Source: an uncultured Roseburia sp.
GTDB taxonomy: Bacteria; Bacillota; Clostridia; Lachnospirales; Lachnospiraceae
Reading direction: 5' to 3'
Assembly (NCBI GenBank): GCA_905206195.1
Contig: CAJLGN010000057.1
Span: 1 to 7,469 of the forward strand
Length of the DNA stretch: 7,469 nucleotides
Below are positions 1-6,290 of the stretch, piece by piece; within the stretch, counting starts at the first letter, position 1, and each line of letters opens with the position of its first letter. The notes under the pieces were generated by a model. The model had not been told where the DNA came from. It did no database searches and was given only the letters and a program-made list of their open reading frames with translations. A program made the translations under genes and the position numbers.

Positions 1-411
1 CTGGCCGCAGGCGCCAACGTCTGCATGATGGGAAGTCTGTTTGCCGGCTGTGACGAGGCACCTGGTACCTTTGAGTTGTATCAGGGTAGAAAATACAAGG
101 TATACCGCGGTATGGGCTCCCTGGCTGCCATGGAAAACGGAAGCAAGGATCGCTACTTCCAGGAAGGAGCCAAAAAGCTTGTTCCAGAAGGTGTCGAGGG
201 ACGTGTCGCATACAAGGGAAATGTCGAGGACACTGTATTCCAGATGGTCGGCGGCATCCGTTCCGGTATGGGCTACTGTGGATGCCCAACCATTGAGGAC
301 TTAAAAACCAAGAGCAAATTCGTCAAAATCTCCGCTGCTGCGCTGCGCGAGAGCCACCCGCATGATATTCATATCACAAAAGAGGCTCCAAACTATAGTA
401 TTGACGAATAA
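1..411 (+). CDS. guaB: IMP dehydrogenase, C-terminal part (5' end outside window)
   Basis: The frame is open from the first base of the window and ends with TAA at 409-411, giving about 136 C-terminal residues. IMP dehydrogenase oxidises IMP to XMP with NAD+, the committed step of guanine nucleotide synthesis in the cytoplasm. The visible part carries the conserved stretch after the active-site loop (MMGSLFAG, then [16 protein letters not shown]) and the mobile flap with KDRYFQ, whose Arg-Tyr pair is the catalytic base region in the family. The EGVEGRV segment and the C-terminal [11 protein letters not shown] helix follow. The catalytic cysteine loop and the CBS domains lie upstream and cannot be seen. 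The gene looks intact. A promoter for the next gene overlaps its last codons. The assignment is very secure from motif content. Confidence 0.96.
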   Translation: MAAGANVCMMGSLFAGCDEAPGTFELYQGRKYKVYRGMGSLAAMENGSKDRYFQEGAKKLVPEGVEGRVAYKGNVEDTVFQMVGGIRSGMGYCGCPTIEDLKTKSKFVKISAAALRESHPHDIHITKEAPNYSIDE

Positions 412-429
412 TCATATTATTTATATAAT
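401..429 (+). promoter_or_regulatory. Putative sigma-A promoter overlapping the guaB stop codon
   Basis: TTGACG at 401-406 (five of six matches to the -35 consensus) is followed after exactly 17 bases by TATAAT at 424-429 (perfect -10). The expected transcription start is near 435-437, giving a leader of about 95 bases for the gene starting at 532. The -35 box sits in the last guaB codons, so part of the match is forced by coding sequence, but the spacing and the perfect -10 box in the AT-rich intergenic DNA make a real promoter likely. Confidence 0.65.
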
Positions 430-451
430 AATATCCATATTACAAATTTTC

Positions 452-477
452 TTTCCGGCGCCCGATGGTGCCGGAAA
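452..477 (+). terminator. Strong hairpin after guaB: terminator or leader attenuator
   Basis: TTTCCGGCGCC at 452-462 pairs with GGTGCCGGAAA at 467-477 around a CGAT loop. This gives an 11-bp GC-rich stem with a single G-U pair. The bases after it (AATTATTAACC) are only a weak U tract. It lies downstream of the guaB stop and fits a guaB terminator, but it is also inside the transcript expected from the promoter at 401-429, so it could act on that transcript as well. Confidence 0.6.
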
Positions 478-488
478 ATTATTAACCA

Positions 489-506
489 GCGGATTTTTCT
501 GTCCGC
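489..506 (+). other. Small hairpin just upstream of a ribosome binding site
   Basis: GCGGA at 489-493 and TCCGC at 502-506 can form a 5-bp stem with an 8-base, T-rich loop. It ends about 12 bases before the ribosome binding site (TGAGG, 518-522) of the CorC-type gene. The stem is short, so this may be chance; it matters only as part of the structured leader. Confidence 0.3.
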
Positions 507-531
507 GCCTATTTAGTTGAGGTAAATTCAT

Positions 532-1818
532 TTGGACTCCGGAGATATATTTCAAATTATTTTTTTAGTAATTCTGCTCTTCTTATCTGCATTCTTTTCT
601 TCGGCGGAAACTGCTCTGACCACCTCCAACCGCATCCGTATGCGGACGCTCGCGGAGGATGGGGACAAGCGCGCTGTCCGTGTGCTGCGCATCACAGACG
701 ATTCCGGGAAGATGCTCTCCGCCATCCTGATTGGCAATAACATCGTAAATCTCTCCGCATCCTCCATTGCGACCTCCCTGGCAATCAATCTATGGGGCCG
801 TGTGGGCGCAGGGATCGCCACCGGCATCCTCACATTTTTGATTCTCATTTTTGGTGAGATTTCTCCAAAAACGCTTGCCACCATTCATGCTGAGAAGATA
901 TCGCTTGCCTACTCAGGGATTATCGAACTTCTGATGAAGCTCTTGACCCCGATTATCTATATCATCAATAAATTTTCTTTGGGATTCCTGCTGTTGCTTC
1001 GTGTCGACCCGGCTGCAGGCGATCAGCAAATGACCGAGGAGGAGCTGCGCACGATTGTAGATGTTGGCAAGGAATCCGGTGTAATTGAATCCGAGGAGCA
1101 TGAGATGATCAACAACCTCTTCGATTTCGGGGATGCGCAGGCAAAGGAAATCATGGTTCCAAGAATCGATATGACCTTTGCCAATATCAATAGTTCCTAC
1201 AAAGAATTGATACAGATTTTTGAGGAAGATAAATTCACCCGCCTCCCCGTCTATGAGGAGACTACCGACAACGTAATCGGTATTTTGAACATGAAGGACC
1301 TGCTGCTGTATGAGGACAGGGAACATTTTTCAGTTCGCAATATTATGCGTGAACCATATTTTACCTATGAACACAAAAATACCGCAGAGCTTTTTATTGA
1401 GATGAGAAAGTCCTCCATCTCCCTCGCCATCGTTTTGGACGAATATGGTGCCACCGCAGGTCTGATCACTCTGGAGGATCTATTGGAAGAAATTGTCGGC
1501 GAGATCCGAGATGAGTATGATACGGATGAAGAAGATTCGATCCTCCCGCTCAATGACCGCGAGTTTATCGTACTCGGCTCCACCAACCTTGAGGATCTGT
1601 GCGCAGAACTAAACCTGAACTTCACATCGGAAGATTATGATACCATCGGCGGTTATCTGATCGGACTTCTCGATCATCTGCCCGAAAAGAACGAAATTAT
1701 TATCACAGATGATGATATACTGCTCCGCGTCGAACAGATGGACAAGAACCGAATCGAGAAAATCTACATCAAAAAACCGGAGGAATCAGTTGCCATCAAA
1801 GAAACGGAACACTTGTGA
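532..1818 (+). CDS. CNNM/CorC-HlyC family membrane protein (DUF21, CBS pair, CorC domain)
   Basis: This 428-aa protein has the full family architecture and the usual length. A CNNM (DUF21) transmembrane domain covers about residues 6-190, with the signature FFSSAETAL at 21-29 and GEISPK at 108-113. A CBS pair spans about 200-330, including the conserved DEYGATAGLITLEDLLEE stretch at 303-320. A C-terminal CorC/HlyC domain covers about 340-415. Members sit in the cytoplasmic membrane; characterised relatives are linked to magnesium or cobalt efflux and some are annotated as hemolysins, but the substrate cannot be read from the sequence. The start is TTG at 532, chosen because TGAGG at 518-522 lies 9 bases upstream and the N-terminus fits the family. 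It is preceded by its own putative promoter and leader hairpins and followed by a terminator, so it is probably monocistronic. The family call is secure; the ion specificity is open. Confidence 0.94.
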   Translation: MDSGDIFQIIFLVILLFLSAFFSSAETALTTSNRIRMRTLAEDGDKRAVRVLRITDDSGKMLSAILIGNNIVNLSASSIATSLAINLWGRVGAGIATGILTFLILIFGEISPKTLATIHAEKISLAYSGIIELLMKLLTPIIYIINKFSLGFLLLLRVDPAAGDQQMTEEELRTIVDVGKESGVIESEEHEMINNLFDFGDAQAKEIMVPRIDMTFANINSSYKELIQIFEEDKFTRLPVYEETTDNVIGILNMKDLLLYEDREHFSVRNIMREPYFTYEHKNTAELFIEMRKSSISLAIVLDEYGATAGLITLEDLLEEIVGEIRDEYDTDEEDSILPLNDREFIVLGSTNLEDLCAELNLNFTSEDYDTIGGYLIGLLDHLPEKNEIIITDDDILLRVEQMDKNRIEKIYIKKPEESVAIKETEHL

Positions 1819-1898
1819 GAACGCCTCTGCTTCTCATACACTAATTTTAAACTGGGGATGATGCTGGTATGTGGTGGCAGCTTCATCCTATTTTGTTT
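1816..1898 (+). terminator. Intrinsic terminator region of the CorC-type gene, possibly bidirectional
   Basis: A 6-bp stem TGAGAA/TTCTCA (1816-1821 with 1831-1836) overlaps the stop codon. The main stem follows: GGATGATGCTG at 1856-1866 pairs with CAGCTTCATCC at 1878-1888 (11 positions, one mismatch), then TATTTTGTTT at 1889-1898. This fits a rho-independent terminator for the + strand. It lies about 60 bases past the stop of the convergent 911-aa gene and may also stop that transcript, but the T tract on the minus strand is poor. Confidence 0.65.
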
Positions 1899-1950
1899 CC
1901 AGGAAACCAGTGTCCCGTTTTTCTGGAATTTTACTTCTTCCATGTATGTG

Positions 1951-4686
1951 TCATGTTTCTTCTTCCGCCATGAATCTTTCCTGAAATAGTCTTACAGCTT
2001 CCTCGCTCTCACTTTTTCCAAATCCGTTCTCCTCTATAAACTGCTTCATCTCCAATATCTCTTCGTGTGTGAACGCATAGACCCGCTCCGGTTTGTCGTT
2101 CTCCATGCGTGCAAATACTTCCTGCAAAATCCCTGCATATGTAGAATCTGTCCTCCAGACAGATTCCTCCTCCAGACCGCCGCTCTCATATGGCACCTGA
2201 TAATACTTATCATCAATAAATCTGGTTGTTCCCTCCGGCTTTACAGGGACTGCTGCCGTGTCCACAATATGAATCGTGATCTGCTTGCTGTAAACACTCC
2301 CGACACTGTCCACAACCGTGAGATTTTCCGTCACTGCCCCCTCATGCTGAAACTGTGTAAAATCAGCCGTGGAATAGTCCGGTATAGAAAATGACGTACC
2401 ATTCTCATGAAATCCCGGCGCAATCGGACTGCCATCCTCACGGTCAGACGCCTTGGCATGGCTTAAAATTTCTTTATCTGTGATAAAGCCGCTCTGCGCC
2501 TGTTCCAGTGTATAGTAAAGGTCCTCCGCCCGAATCCACGGACAATCATCCCAGACTGCATACAGTGTCACAACGCCGTTCTCCAGCTCTGTCAAGTTTC
2601 TCACAACATCCCCGCCTCTCCACTGCGGCGTGAAAGCATCCTTGCCGTCTGCGAGCGCCCAACCCATAAATACGGAAGGATAAGCATTACGGCCGGATCT
2701 CGGTGTCCCATCCAACATCTCCAACTGTTCCTGAGTGTCTGCCACCACAGTAGTCAAAGTAGCTTCCTCCTCCCCCGGACCCACTATTTCTCCATCCAAA
2801 GATACTCCCAACTCCGACACCAAAGAATCATCCTCGGCGTCATTCCCCAGCAACACATTTGATGTCACATTCACTCCGTCGCTCGTGTATTTCACATAGG
2901 TTTCCCCGCCGTCCGGAAGCGTTACATCTGTATCATACCGGGTCACAATATCCGCAATTGATGTCACCTCACCACCGCCATTTGTGTCAAACACAATCGT
3001 GTAAGCGTTCGCTTCCCCCTCTGCTCTCATAAAAAGATCCTTGGCGTACATGGAGAATGTGAATTCTTTCGTCTCCGATGCGCAGTCCCCCGTCCACCCT
3101 TTCCAGTGGTATCCATGTTTTAAAACTGCTCCTAGATTCACAGCAGATCCATATAGATATTCACCGTCGCCCGTCACCGATACAACACCGGTTCCTGTCT
3201 CCACCGCCACCTTATATCTGGGCACTGCGGAGGAGGCTGCCGTCCACATTCGATCAATCCAATATCCGGTATTCACTCCATCTGCACAAAGATAGCCTTG
3301 AAAGCTCGCATGATTCTGAAATACTGTCTTTCCTGAATTCCTTGTGGAGCACTGTATTGTATAACTGATGCCGCTCCCATTCATCATGTTCTCCACTTCC
3401 TCTCCACCGAAAGTCACTGTACATCCACTGATCGTCCCATGGATCGGGGGCCCCCCATTCACGATTGCAGTTGCATTTGTAGGTGTCAGACCGCTGTCCA
3501 GTTCCACCACCATCCGGCCATCATAAATTCCGGTGTCTGCTGTGCTCGCCGTATTTTGAAAGCTTCCCTTTACGGTCACGCTGGTTTCGCTGTTCACCAC
3601 CGTGGTCTGAATGCCTTTAAAATTCGGGTAGGCAATGTCAACCGCCGCCCCAAGAAAAAAGAATGTTGACCAATCATCGTTGCTCACATCCAGCTGCACC
3701 CGTTCTGCACGATTGCCGACACTTCCAACATCTGATAAATCCATACGGATGCATCCGTTCCCATCGTCCCTGCTGTTCACCAGACTTCCGTTCCTGTAGA
3801 GCCCCGGCGAGCATGTTGTCCTGGCATTGACAGTTCCTATGACCTTTCCAGAATCGTTATATGTCGTGATCTTCCCTGTCATCGGCGCGCTGGAGGACGA
3901 GTTTGATGCGCCAAAAAAGAACTGTCCCGTTGCATTTCCGAATGATTTTGATTTTAAACCTTTCCCGAATGTCAGAGTGGAGCTGTAATCCTTTCCTGAC
4001 GGGACAAAATCTGCCCGAAATTCTGCGCCCATCATCAGGGAAGCAACCCTCACGGGGAGTGCATCGCCCTCCTCTATAACAATCAGCTGCCAGGACCCCG
4101 GTGATTCCCCGCCTCCTCTGTCCTCCCATGTGGGCGTCCACCTCGGAATATTGCAGACGGAGTAATCCCCGTATCCTAAATCTTTCACAAGTGATGTCAC
4201 ATCAGTCGCCATGCAGTACATGGCTTGAAATGCCTCTCCTCCTACATACCGCCAGTCATTGACACCCCAGTCCGGATATATCCATTGCCCTCCACCCGGA
4301 TAGATAAAATAAATCGGATCTGTGACCCCCTGCGGCGCCCTGGTCTCCCATACCAAAAATGCCCTCACAATCCGTTCCACTCCCGCTGCCTTGTGCAGCG
4401 TGGCTGTAGAACTATTCTCAAATCCTGGAATATCATGATAGATGACATTTGCCATTGGAAATTTATCTGCAGGATTCGAATCATTCGTCCAAAATGCATA
4501 GTGGTTGGTGTTCCCAATATAATTGATCTGGTATCTGCCGACTACAGGATCAAGAAGCATCCATTGAACCTCCTGTCCAGTGACCGCCGCCGCATCTATG
4601 TTCACCCGCTCACCACTTAGTAGTCCAATCGTCATCACCACACACAACAACAGACTTATCACTACATTTCTTTTTCTCATGCGCAA
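1951..4686 (-). CDS. Large secreted multidomain surface protein, putative adhesin of the Tad-like locus
   Basis: This 911-aa protein begins with a signal peptide (basic RMRKR, hydrophobic residues about 8-24, likely cleavage after the IDAAA stretch near 31-34). Residues about 40-355 are a beta-rich domain with TDVTSLV at 161-167 and SWQLIVIEE at 198-206, a pattern I associate with N-terminal domains of large surface adhesins. Residues about 360-480 resemble a DUF11-like beta domain. Residues 490-560 look like a divergent InlB-type repeat (HWKGWTGDC). Residues 561-712 are a Flg_new/Listeria-Bacteroides repeat (YTIVFDTNGGG to TLYAVW) carrying an acidic insertion at about 600-668. An Ig-like domain covers about 715-810 (ASDREDG, then KQITIHIVDT). 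The C-terminal 90 residues are acidic and helical. There is no LPXTG motif and no C-terminal membrane helix. The start TTG at 4686 has a GAGGGGG site 7 bases away; the alternative ATG at 4680 would be 13 bases away. It is the last gene of the minus-strand operon. Adhesin function is inferred. Confidence 0.8.
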   Translation of the reverse strand: MRMRKRNVVISLLLCVVMTIGLLSGERVNIDAAAVTGQEVQWMLLDPVVGRYQINYIGNTNHYAFWTNDSNPADKFPMANVIYHDIPGFENSSTATLHKAAGVERIVRAFLVWETRAPQGVTDPIYFIYPGGGQWIYPDWGVNDWRYVGGEAFQAMYCMATDVTSLVKDLGYGDYSVCNIPRWTPTWEDRGGGESPGSWQLIVIEEGDALPVRVASLMMGAEFRADFVPSGKDYSSTLTFGKGLKSKSFGNATGQFFFGASNSSSSAPMTGKITTYNDSGKVIGTVNARTTCSPGLYRNGSLVNSRDDGNGCIRMDLSDVGSVGNRAERVQLDVSNDDWSTFFFLGAAVDIAYPNFKGIQTTVVNSETSVTVKGSFQNTASTADTGIYDGRMVVELDSGLTPTNATAIVNGGPPIHGTISGCTVTFGGEEVENMMNGSGISYTIQCSTRNSGKTVFQNHASFQGYLCADGVNTGYWIDRMWTAASSAVPRYKVAVETGTGVVSVTGDGEYLYGSAVNLGAVLKHGYHWKGWTGDCASETKEFTFSMYAKDLFMRAEGEANAYTIVFDTNGGGEVTSIADIVTRYDTDVTLPDGGETYVKYTSDGVNVTSNVLLGNDAEDDSLVSELGVSLDGEIVGPGEEEATLTTVVADTQEQLEMLDGTPRSGRNAYPSVFMGWALADGKDAFTPQWRGGDVVRNLTELENGVVTLYAVWDDCPWIRAEDLYYTLEQAQSGFITDKEILSHAKASDREDGSPIAPGFHENGTSFSIPDYSTADFTQFQHEGAVTENLTVVDSVGSVYSKQITIHIVDTAAVPVKPEGTTRFIDDKYYQVPYESGGLEEESVWRTDSTYAGILQEVFARMENDKPERVYAFTHEEILEMKQFIEENGFGKSESEEAVRLFQERFMAEEET

Positions 4687-4836
4687 TCCATTTCCCCCTC
4701 ATCCCAGCTTCCACCCAAACTGCCGGCTATCTGGCTGCGATTTCCTATCAATACCAGGTCAACACTGGCAGCACACGTAGGCACTGAGAAATCCTCTAAA
4801 AAAGCTTAGACTCCAAAATCCAGACAATCTACTATG
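4687..4836 (-). other. 150-base spacer before the 911-aa gene
   Basis: All other gaps in the minus-strand operon are 0-62 bases, so this is the only sizeable one. On the minus strand it contains half of the 10-bp inverted repeat at its 5' end, a T-rich stretch near 4796-4801, and the ribosome binding site of the 911-aa gene at its 3' end. I saw no convincing promoter: the best -35-like hexamer (TTGACC at 4762-4757) has no -10 box at proper spacing. Confidence 0.5.
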
Positions 4837-4860
4837 CTACTCCCACTCCGCATAGTAGAT
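4827..4860 (-). repeat. Perfect 10-bp inverted repeat spanning the stop of the 201-aa gene
   Basis: ATCTACTATG at 4827-4836 and CATAGTAGAT at 4851-4860 are perfect inverted copies around a 14-base loop that holds the stop codon (4837-4839). On the minus-strand RNA this forms a stable stem at the end of the 201-aa gene. No U tract follows directly, so it is not a classical terminator. It may be a processing, stabilising or attenuation element between the membrane-protein genes and the 911-aa gene. Confidence 0.55.
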
Positions 4861-5442
4861 CAGATCCCGCTCTACCGGGAGGGAAAAATCCGCAATATAA
4901 TCATTCACATCTCTCCACCCCACAAACACAGCCTCCTCGCCCGTCGGCTCTGCCGGCGACAAAAGGCGCTCTCCCTCCTTGACCACATAGGTCTTATAGC
5001 AATTCTCCTCCTTTAGCATCGCCTCTCTGCTCCGGTAAAAGCGCACCAAACAATCCTCATCTTCAGACCTTTGCAGACGATTATAAATCACCGTTCTATC
5101 ACATTCCACCGTGCCGATCATTCCATTTGGATACCGAAACTGTTCTATCATTTTCATCGCCAACACCCCCTTTTTGACATCTTCTTTATATATGCTGACT
5201 AAAATGTCCGAGTCGCTATCCACCGCAGCTGCAATACTCTCGAGACACACGGCTACCGCCTCCCCTTCCCCGTAGCCGGCTCCGTCCTGCAAAACCATCT
5301 GCTCAACTGTTTTTTCCATCGCGGATGGCAAAATGCTCTGTGTCTCAACATAACGGTTCATATTGCCACATACAGTCATCAAAAATCCCAGTGCCAGTAC
5401 TCCAACCATTCCACTGACAATCATCATCACCACATTTTTCAA
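4837..5442 (-). CDS. Membrane-anchored protein with C-terminal Listeria-Bacteroides-type repeat
   Basis: This 201-aa protein has one membrane helix at about residues 4-25 (rich in V, M, G and L). A segment about 28-50 (NMNRYVETQ, then MEKTVEQMV) recalls the post-helix region of TadE/TadG-type pseudopilins. The middle, about 50-145, is unrecognised and contains Cys66, Cys114, Cys131 and Cys148. The last 50 residues form one Flg_new-like repeat: YVVKEG at 152-157, VFVGW at 172-176 and DLIYYAEW at 193-200. The same module type occurs in the downstream 911-aa protein. The start is TTG at 5442, supported by GGAGG 6 bases upstream; GTG codons 4 and 5 are possible but too far from that site. It begins 11 bases after the 159-aa gene. 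It is most likely a minor surface-exposed subunit or anchor of the Tad-like apparatus; the exact role is unknown. Confidence 0.75.
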   Translation of the reverse strand: MKNVVMMIVSGMVGVLALGFLMTVCGNMNRYVETQSILPSAMEKTVEQMVLQDGAGYGEGEAVAVCLESIAAAVDSDSDILVSIYKEDVKKGVLAMKMIEQFRYPNGMIGTVECDRTVIYNRLQRSEDEDCLVRFYRSREAMLKEENCYKTYVVKEGERLLSPAEPTGEEAVFVGWRDVNDYIADFSLPVERDLIYYAEWE

Positions 5443-5453
5443 ACTGCTCCTCC

Positions 5454-5933
5454 CTAATAATTCACCGGTATGCGGAATCTACAAATGCTCGTCCGATTCC
5501 ACGAATCTGTTGCCGCCACTGTCAACGTATAAATTCCGCAGTCCGACAAATAAAGTTTTGAAATATCATCCGGATACTCTGCAATCTGCTCCTCTCCAGA
5601 AGGGTCACAGATGCTTTTCACCTTCAGCACAAGCTCCTCTCCCGCATAATCTTCCGCCTTTATCAGACCATTCAACTCATAACTTCCGACATGCAAAATT
5701 CCTGTGTTCAAATAAGTCATCACCGGCTTGCTCTTTTGACTTTCACTCTGGAAACTCTCAAAATCTGTTCTGTCTGTCCCCGGCTCTTCCTGCTCCAGGC
5801 AGCTCCCTATGATATGAAAAACACCACGGTTTCCCCGATCGTCTGTGACTTTTGTAAACAGAAGCACCCACAAAAAAACAACCGTTACAGCCTCCAACAA
5901 AAACTTCCCATACGCCTGAATCACCCGTTCCAT
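5454..5933 (-). CDS. Membrane-anchored Ig-like protein with pseudopilin-like N-terminus
   Basis: The 159-aa protein starts MERVIQAYGKFLLEAV and has one membrane helix at about 11-27. A polar, acidic linker covers about 42-72. A C-terminal beta domain, about 73-159, resembles bacterial Ig-like domains: an opening LNTG, a central LKVKSICDPSGE, then YTLTVAATDSWN and a final FRIPVNY. The C-terminal part probably lies outside the membrane. The start is ATG at 5933: AGGGGGG lies 5 bases upstream, and from this start the N-terminus lines up with the preceding 48-aa protein. The longer TTG start at 5972 would add 13 residues inside that gene. The gene starts 10 bases after the 48-aa gene stops and ends 11 bases before the 201-aa gene. 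Cysteines occur at 45, 109, 132 and 151. Family not recognised; the role is inferred from context. Confidence 0.78.
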   Translation of the reverse strand: MERVIQAYGKFLLEAVTVVFLWVLLFTKVTDDRGNRGVFHIIGSCLEQEEPGTDRTDFESFQSESQKSKPVMTYLNTGILHVGSYELNGLIKAEDYAGEELVLKVKSICDPSGEEQIAEYPDDISKLYLSDCGIYTLTVAATDSWNRTSICRFRIPVNY

Positions 5934-5943
5934 ATCTGCCCCC

Positions 5944-6090
5944 CTATCCACATATTCCAGCCATATATTCAAGTAAAACTATATACAGCACACCGTCCCG
6001 ACACAGCATCTGCAAAAAAAGGAAGAGGACTCCCACTCCACCTATCATCTGTAGCAGGCTGCTGCCATACTGCTCCATTATATCTTCCAT
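5944..6090 (-). CDS. 48-aa small membrane protein, pseudopilin-like N-terminus
   Basis: ATG at 6090 is preceded by AAGGGGG about 6 bases upstream, and the frame closes with TAG at 5946-5944. The product starts MEDIMEQYGSSLLQMI and continues into a hydrophobic helix (about 12-29), a short charged break (CRDG, 30-33) and a second hydrophobic stretch (34-40). The first 15 residues align without gaps with the N-terminus of the 159-aa protein encoded next (ME, then hydrophobic, Q/E, Y-G, x-x-L-L), and less closely with the 39-aa and 111-aa proteins. The ribosome binding site, tight spacing and this similarity make a real gene likely despite the size. It may be a minor pilin-like subunit or an assembly factor. 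No known family was recognised. Confidence 0.68.
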   Translation of the reverse strand: MEDIMEQYGSSLLQMIGGVGVLFLFLQMLCRDGVLYIVLLEYMAGICG

Positions 6091-6152
6091 AAACGCCCCC
6101 TTCTCCGTGTCCTCATTCCATGACTACCGAAAATGTCATCTCCATCGCTCCG

Positions 6153-6272
6153 CTATCCGAGAACCCCGGACACATAATTTAAAAGTACAACAAGCATACC
6201 TATCACTGCTCCTCCGGCCAGCAGGCCAAGCAACGCTCCCCCAAACTCCGAGACAATCATTTCCAGACCCAT
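6153..6272 (-). CDS. 39-aa small membrane protein, Flp/pseudopilin-like
   Basis: ATG at 6272 has AGGAG 7 bases upstream, and the frame ends with TAG at 6155-6153. The product starts MGLEMIVSEFGGALLGLL and is one long glycine- and valine-rich hydrophobic helix up to about residue 31, followed by a short tail (NYVSGVLG). The SEFGGALL segment resembles the E-[YF]-G core of Flp-type pilins, and residues 4-18 align with the start of the 48-aa and 159-aa proteins. There is no clear leader with a Gly cleavage site in front of the helix. It lies 18 bases after the 111-aa gene and 62 bases before the 48-aa gene, and sits where a Tad locus often encodes small pilin-like subunits. Function is inferred from this alone. 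Confidence 0.68.
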   Translation of the reverse strand: MGLEMIVSEFGGALLGLLAGGAVIGMLVVLLNYVSGVLG

Positions 6273-6290
6273 CTCTCCACTCCTTTCTGC

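Noticed and set aside
552..1625. Minus-strand ORFs of 86-137 aa inside the CorC-type gene
   Set aside because: They are reverse-frame shadows of a well-conserved full-length gene and have no domains of their own.
1951..2000. Possible sortase (LPXTG-like) anchor at the end of the 911-aa protein
   Set aside because: The C-terminus ends in acidic MAEEET with no LPXTG-like motif, hydrophobic helix or basic tail.
4225..4620. 131-aa + strand ORF opposite the 911-aa gene, and other + strand ORFs between 2000 and 7350
   Set aside because: These are antisense shadows: composition rich in Pro, His, Ser and Arg, no good ribosome binding sites, no domains, and they lie over well-supported minus-strand genes.
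4757..4762. TTGACC as a -35 box for an internal promoter of the 911-aa gene
   Set aside because: At 16-18 base spacing the expected -10 position is GC-rich (around CGCAGC), so there is no matching -10 box.
4677..4784. Minus-strand 35-aa GTG ORF in the spacer before the 911-aa gene
   Set aside because: It is a low-complexity polar peptide without a recognisable domain or membrane helix, overlaps the start of the 911-aa gene out of frame, and has only a moderate ribosome binding site.
5934..5972. Longer TTG start for the 159-aa gene, adding 13 residues
   Set aside because: It lies inside the 48-aa gene. The ATG at 5933 has a better ribosome binding site and an N-terminus matching that of the 48-aa protein.
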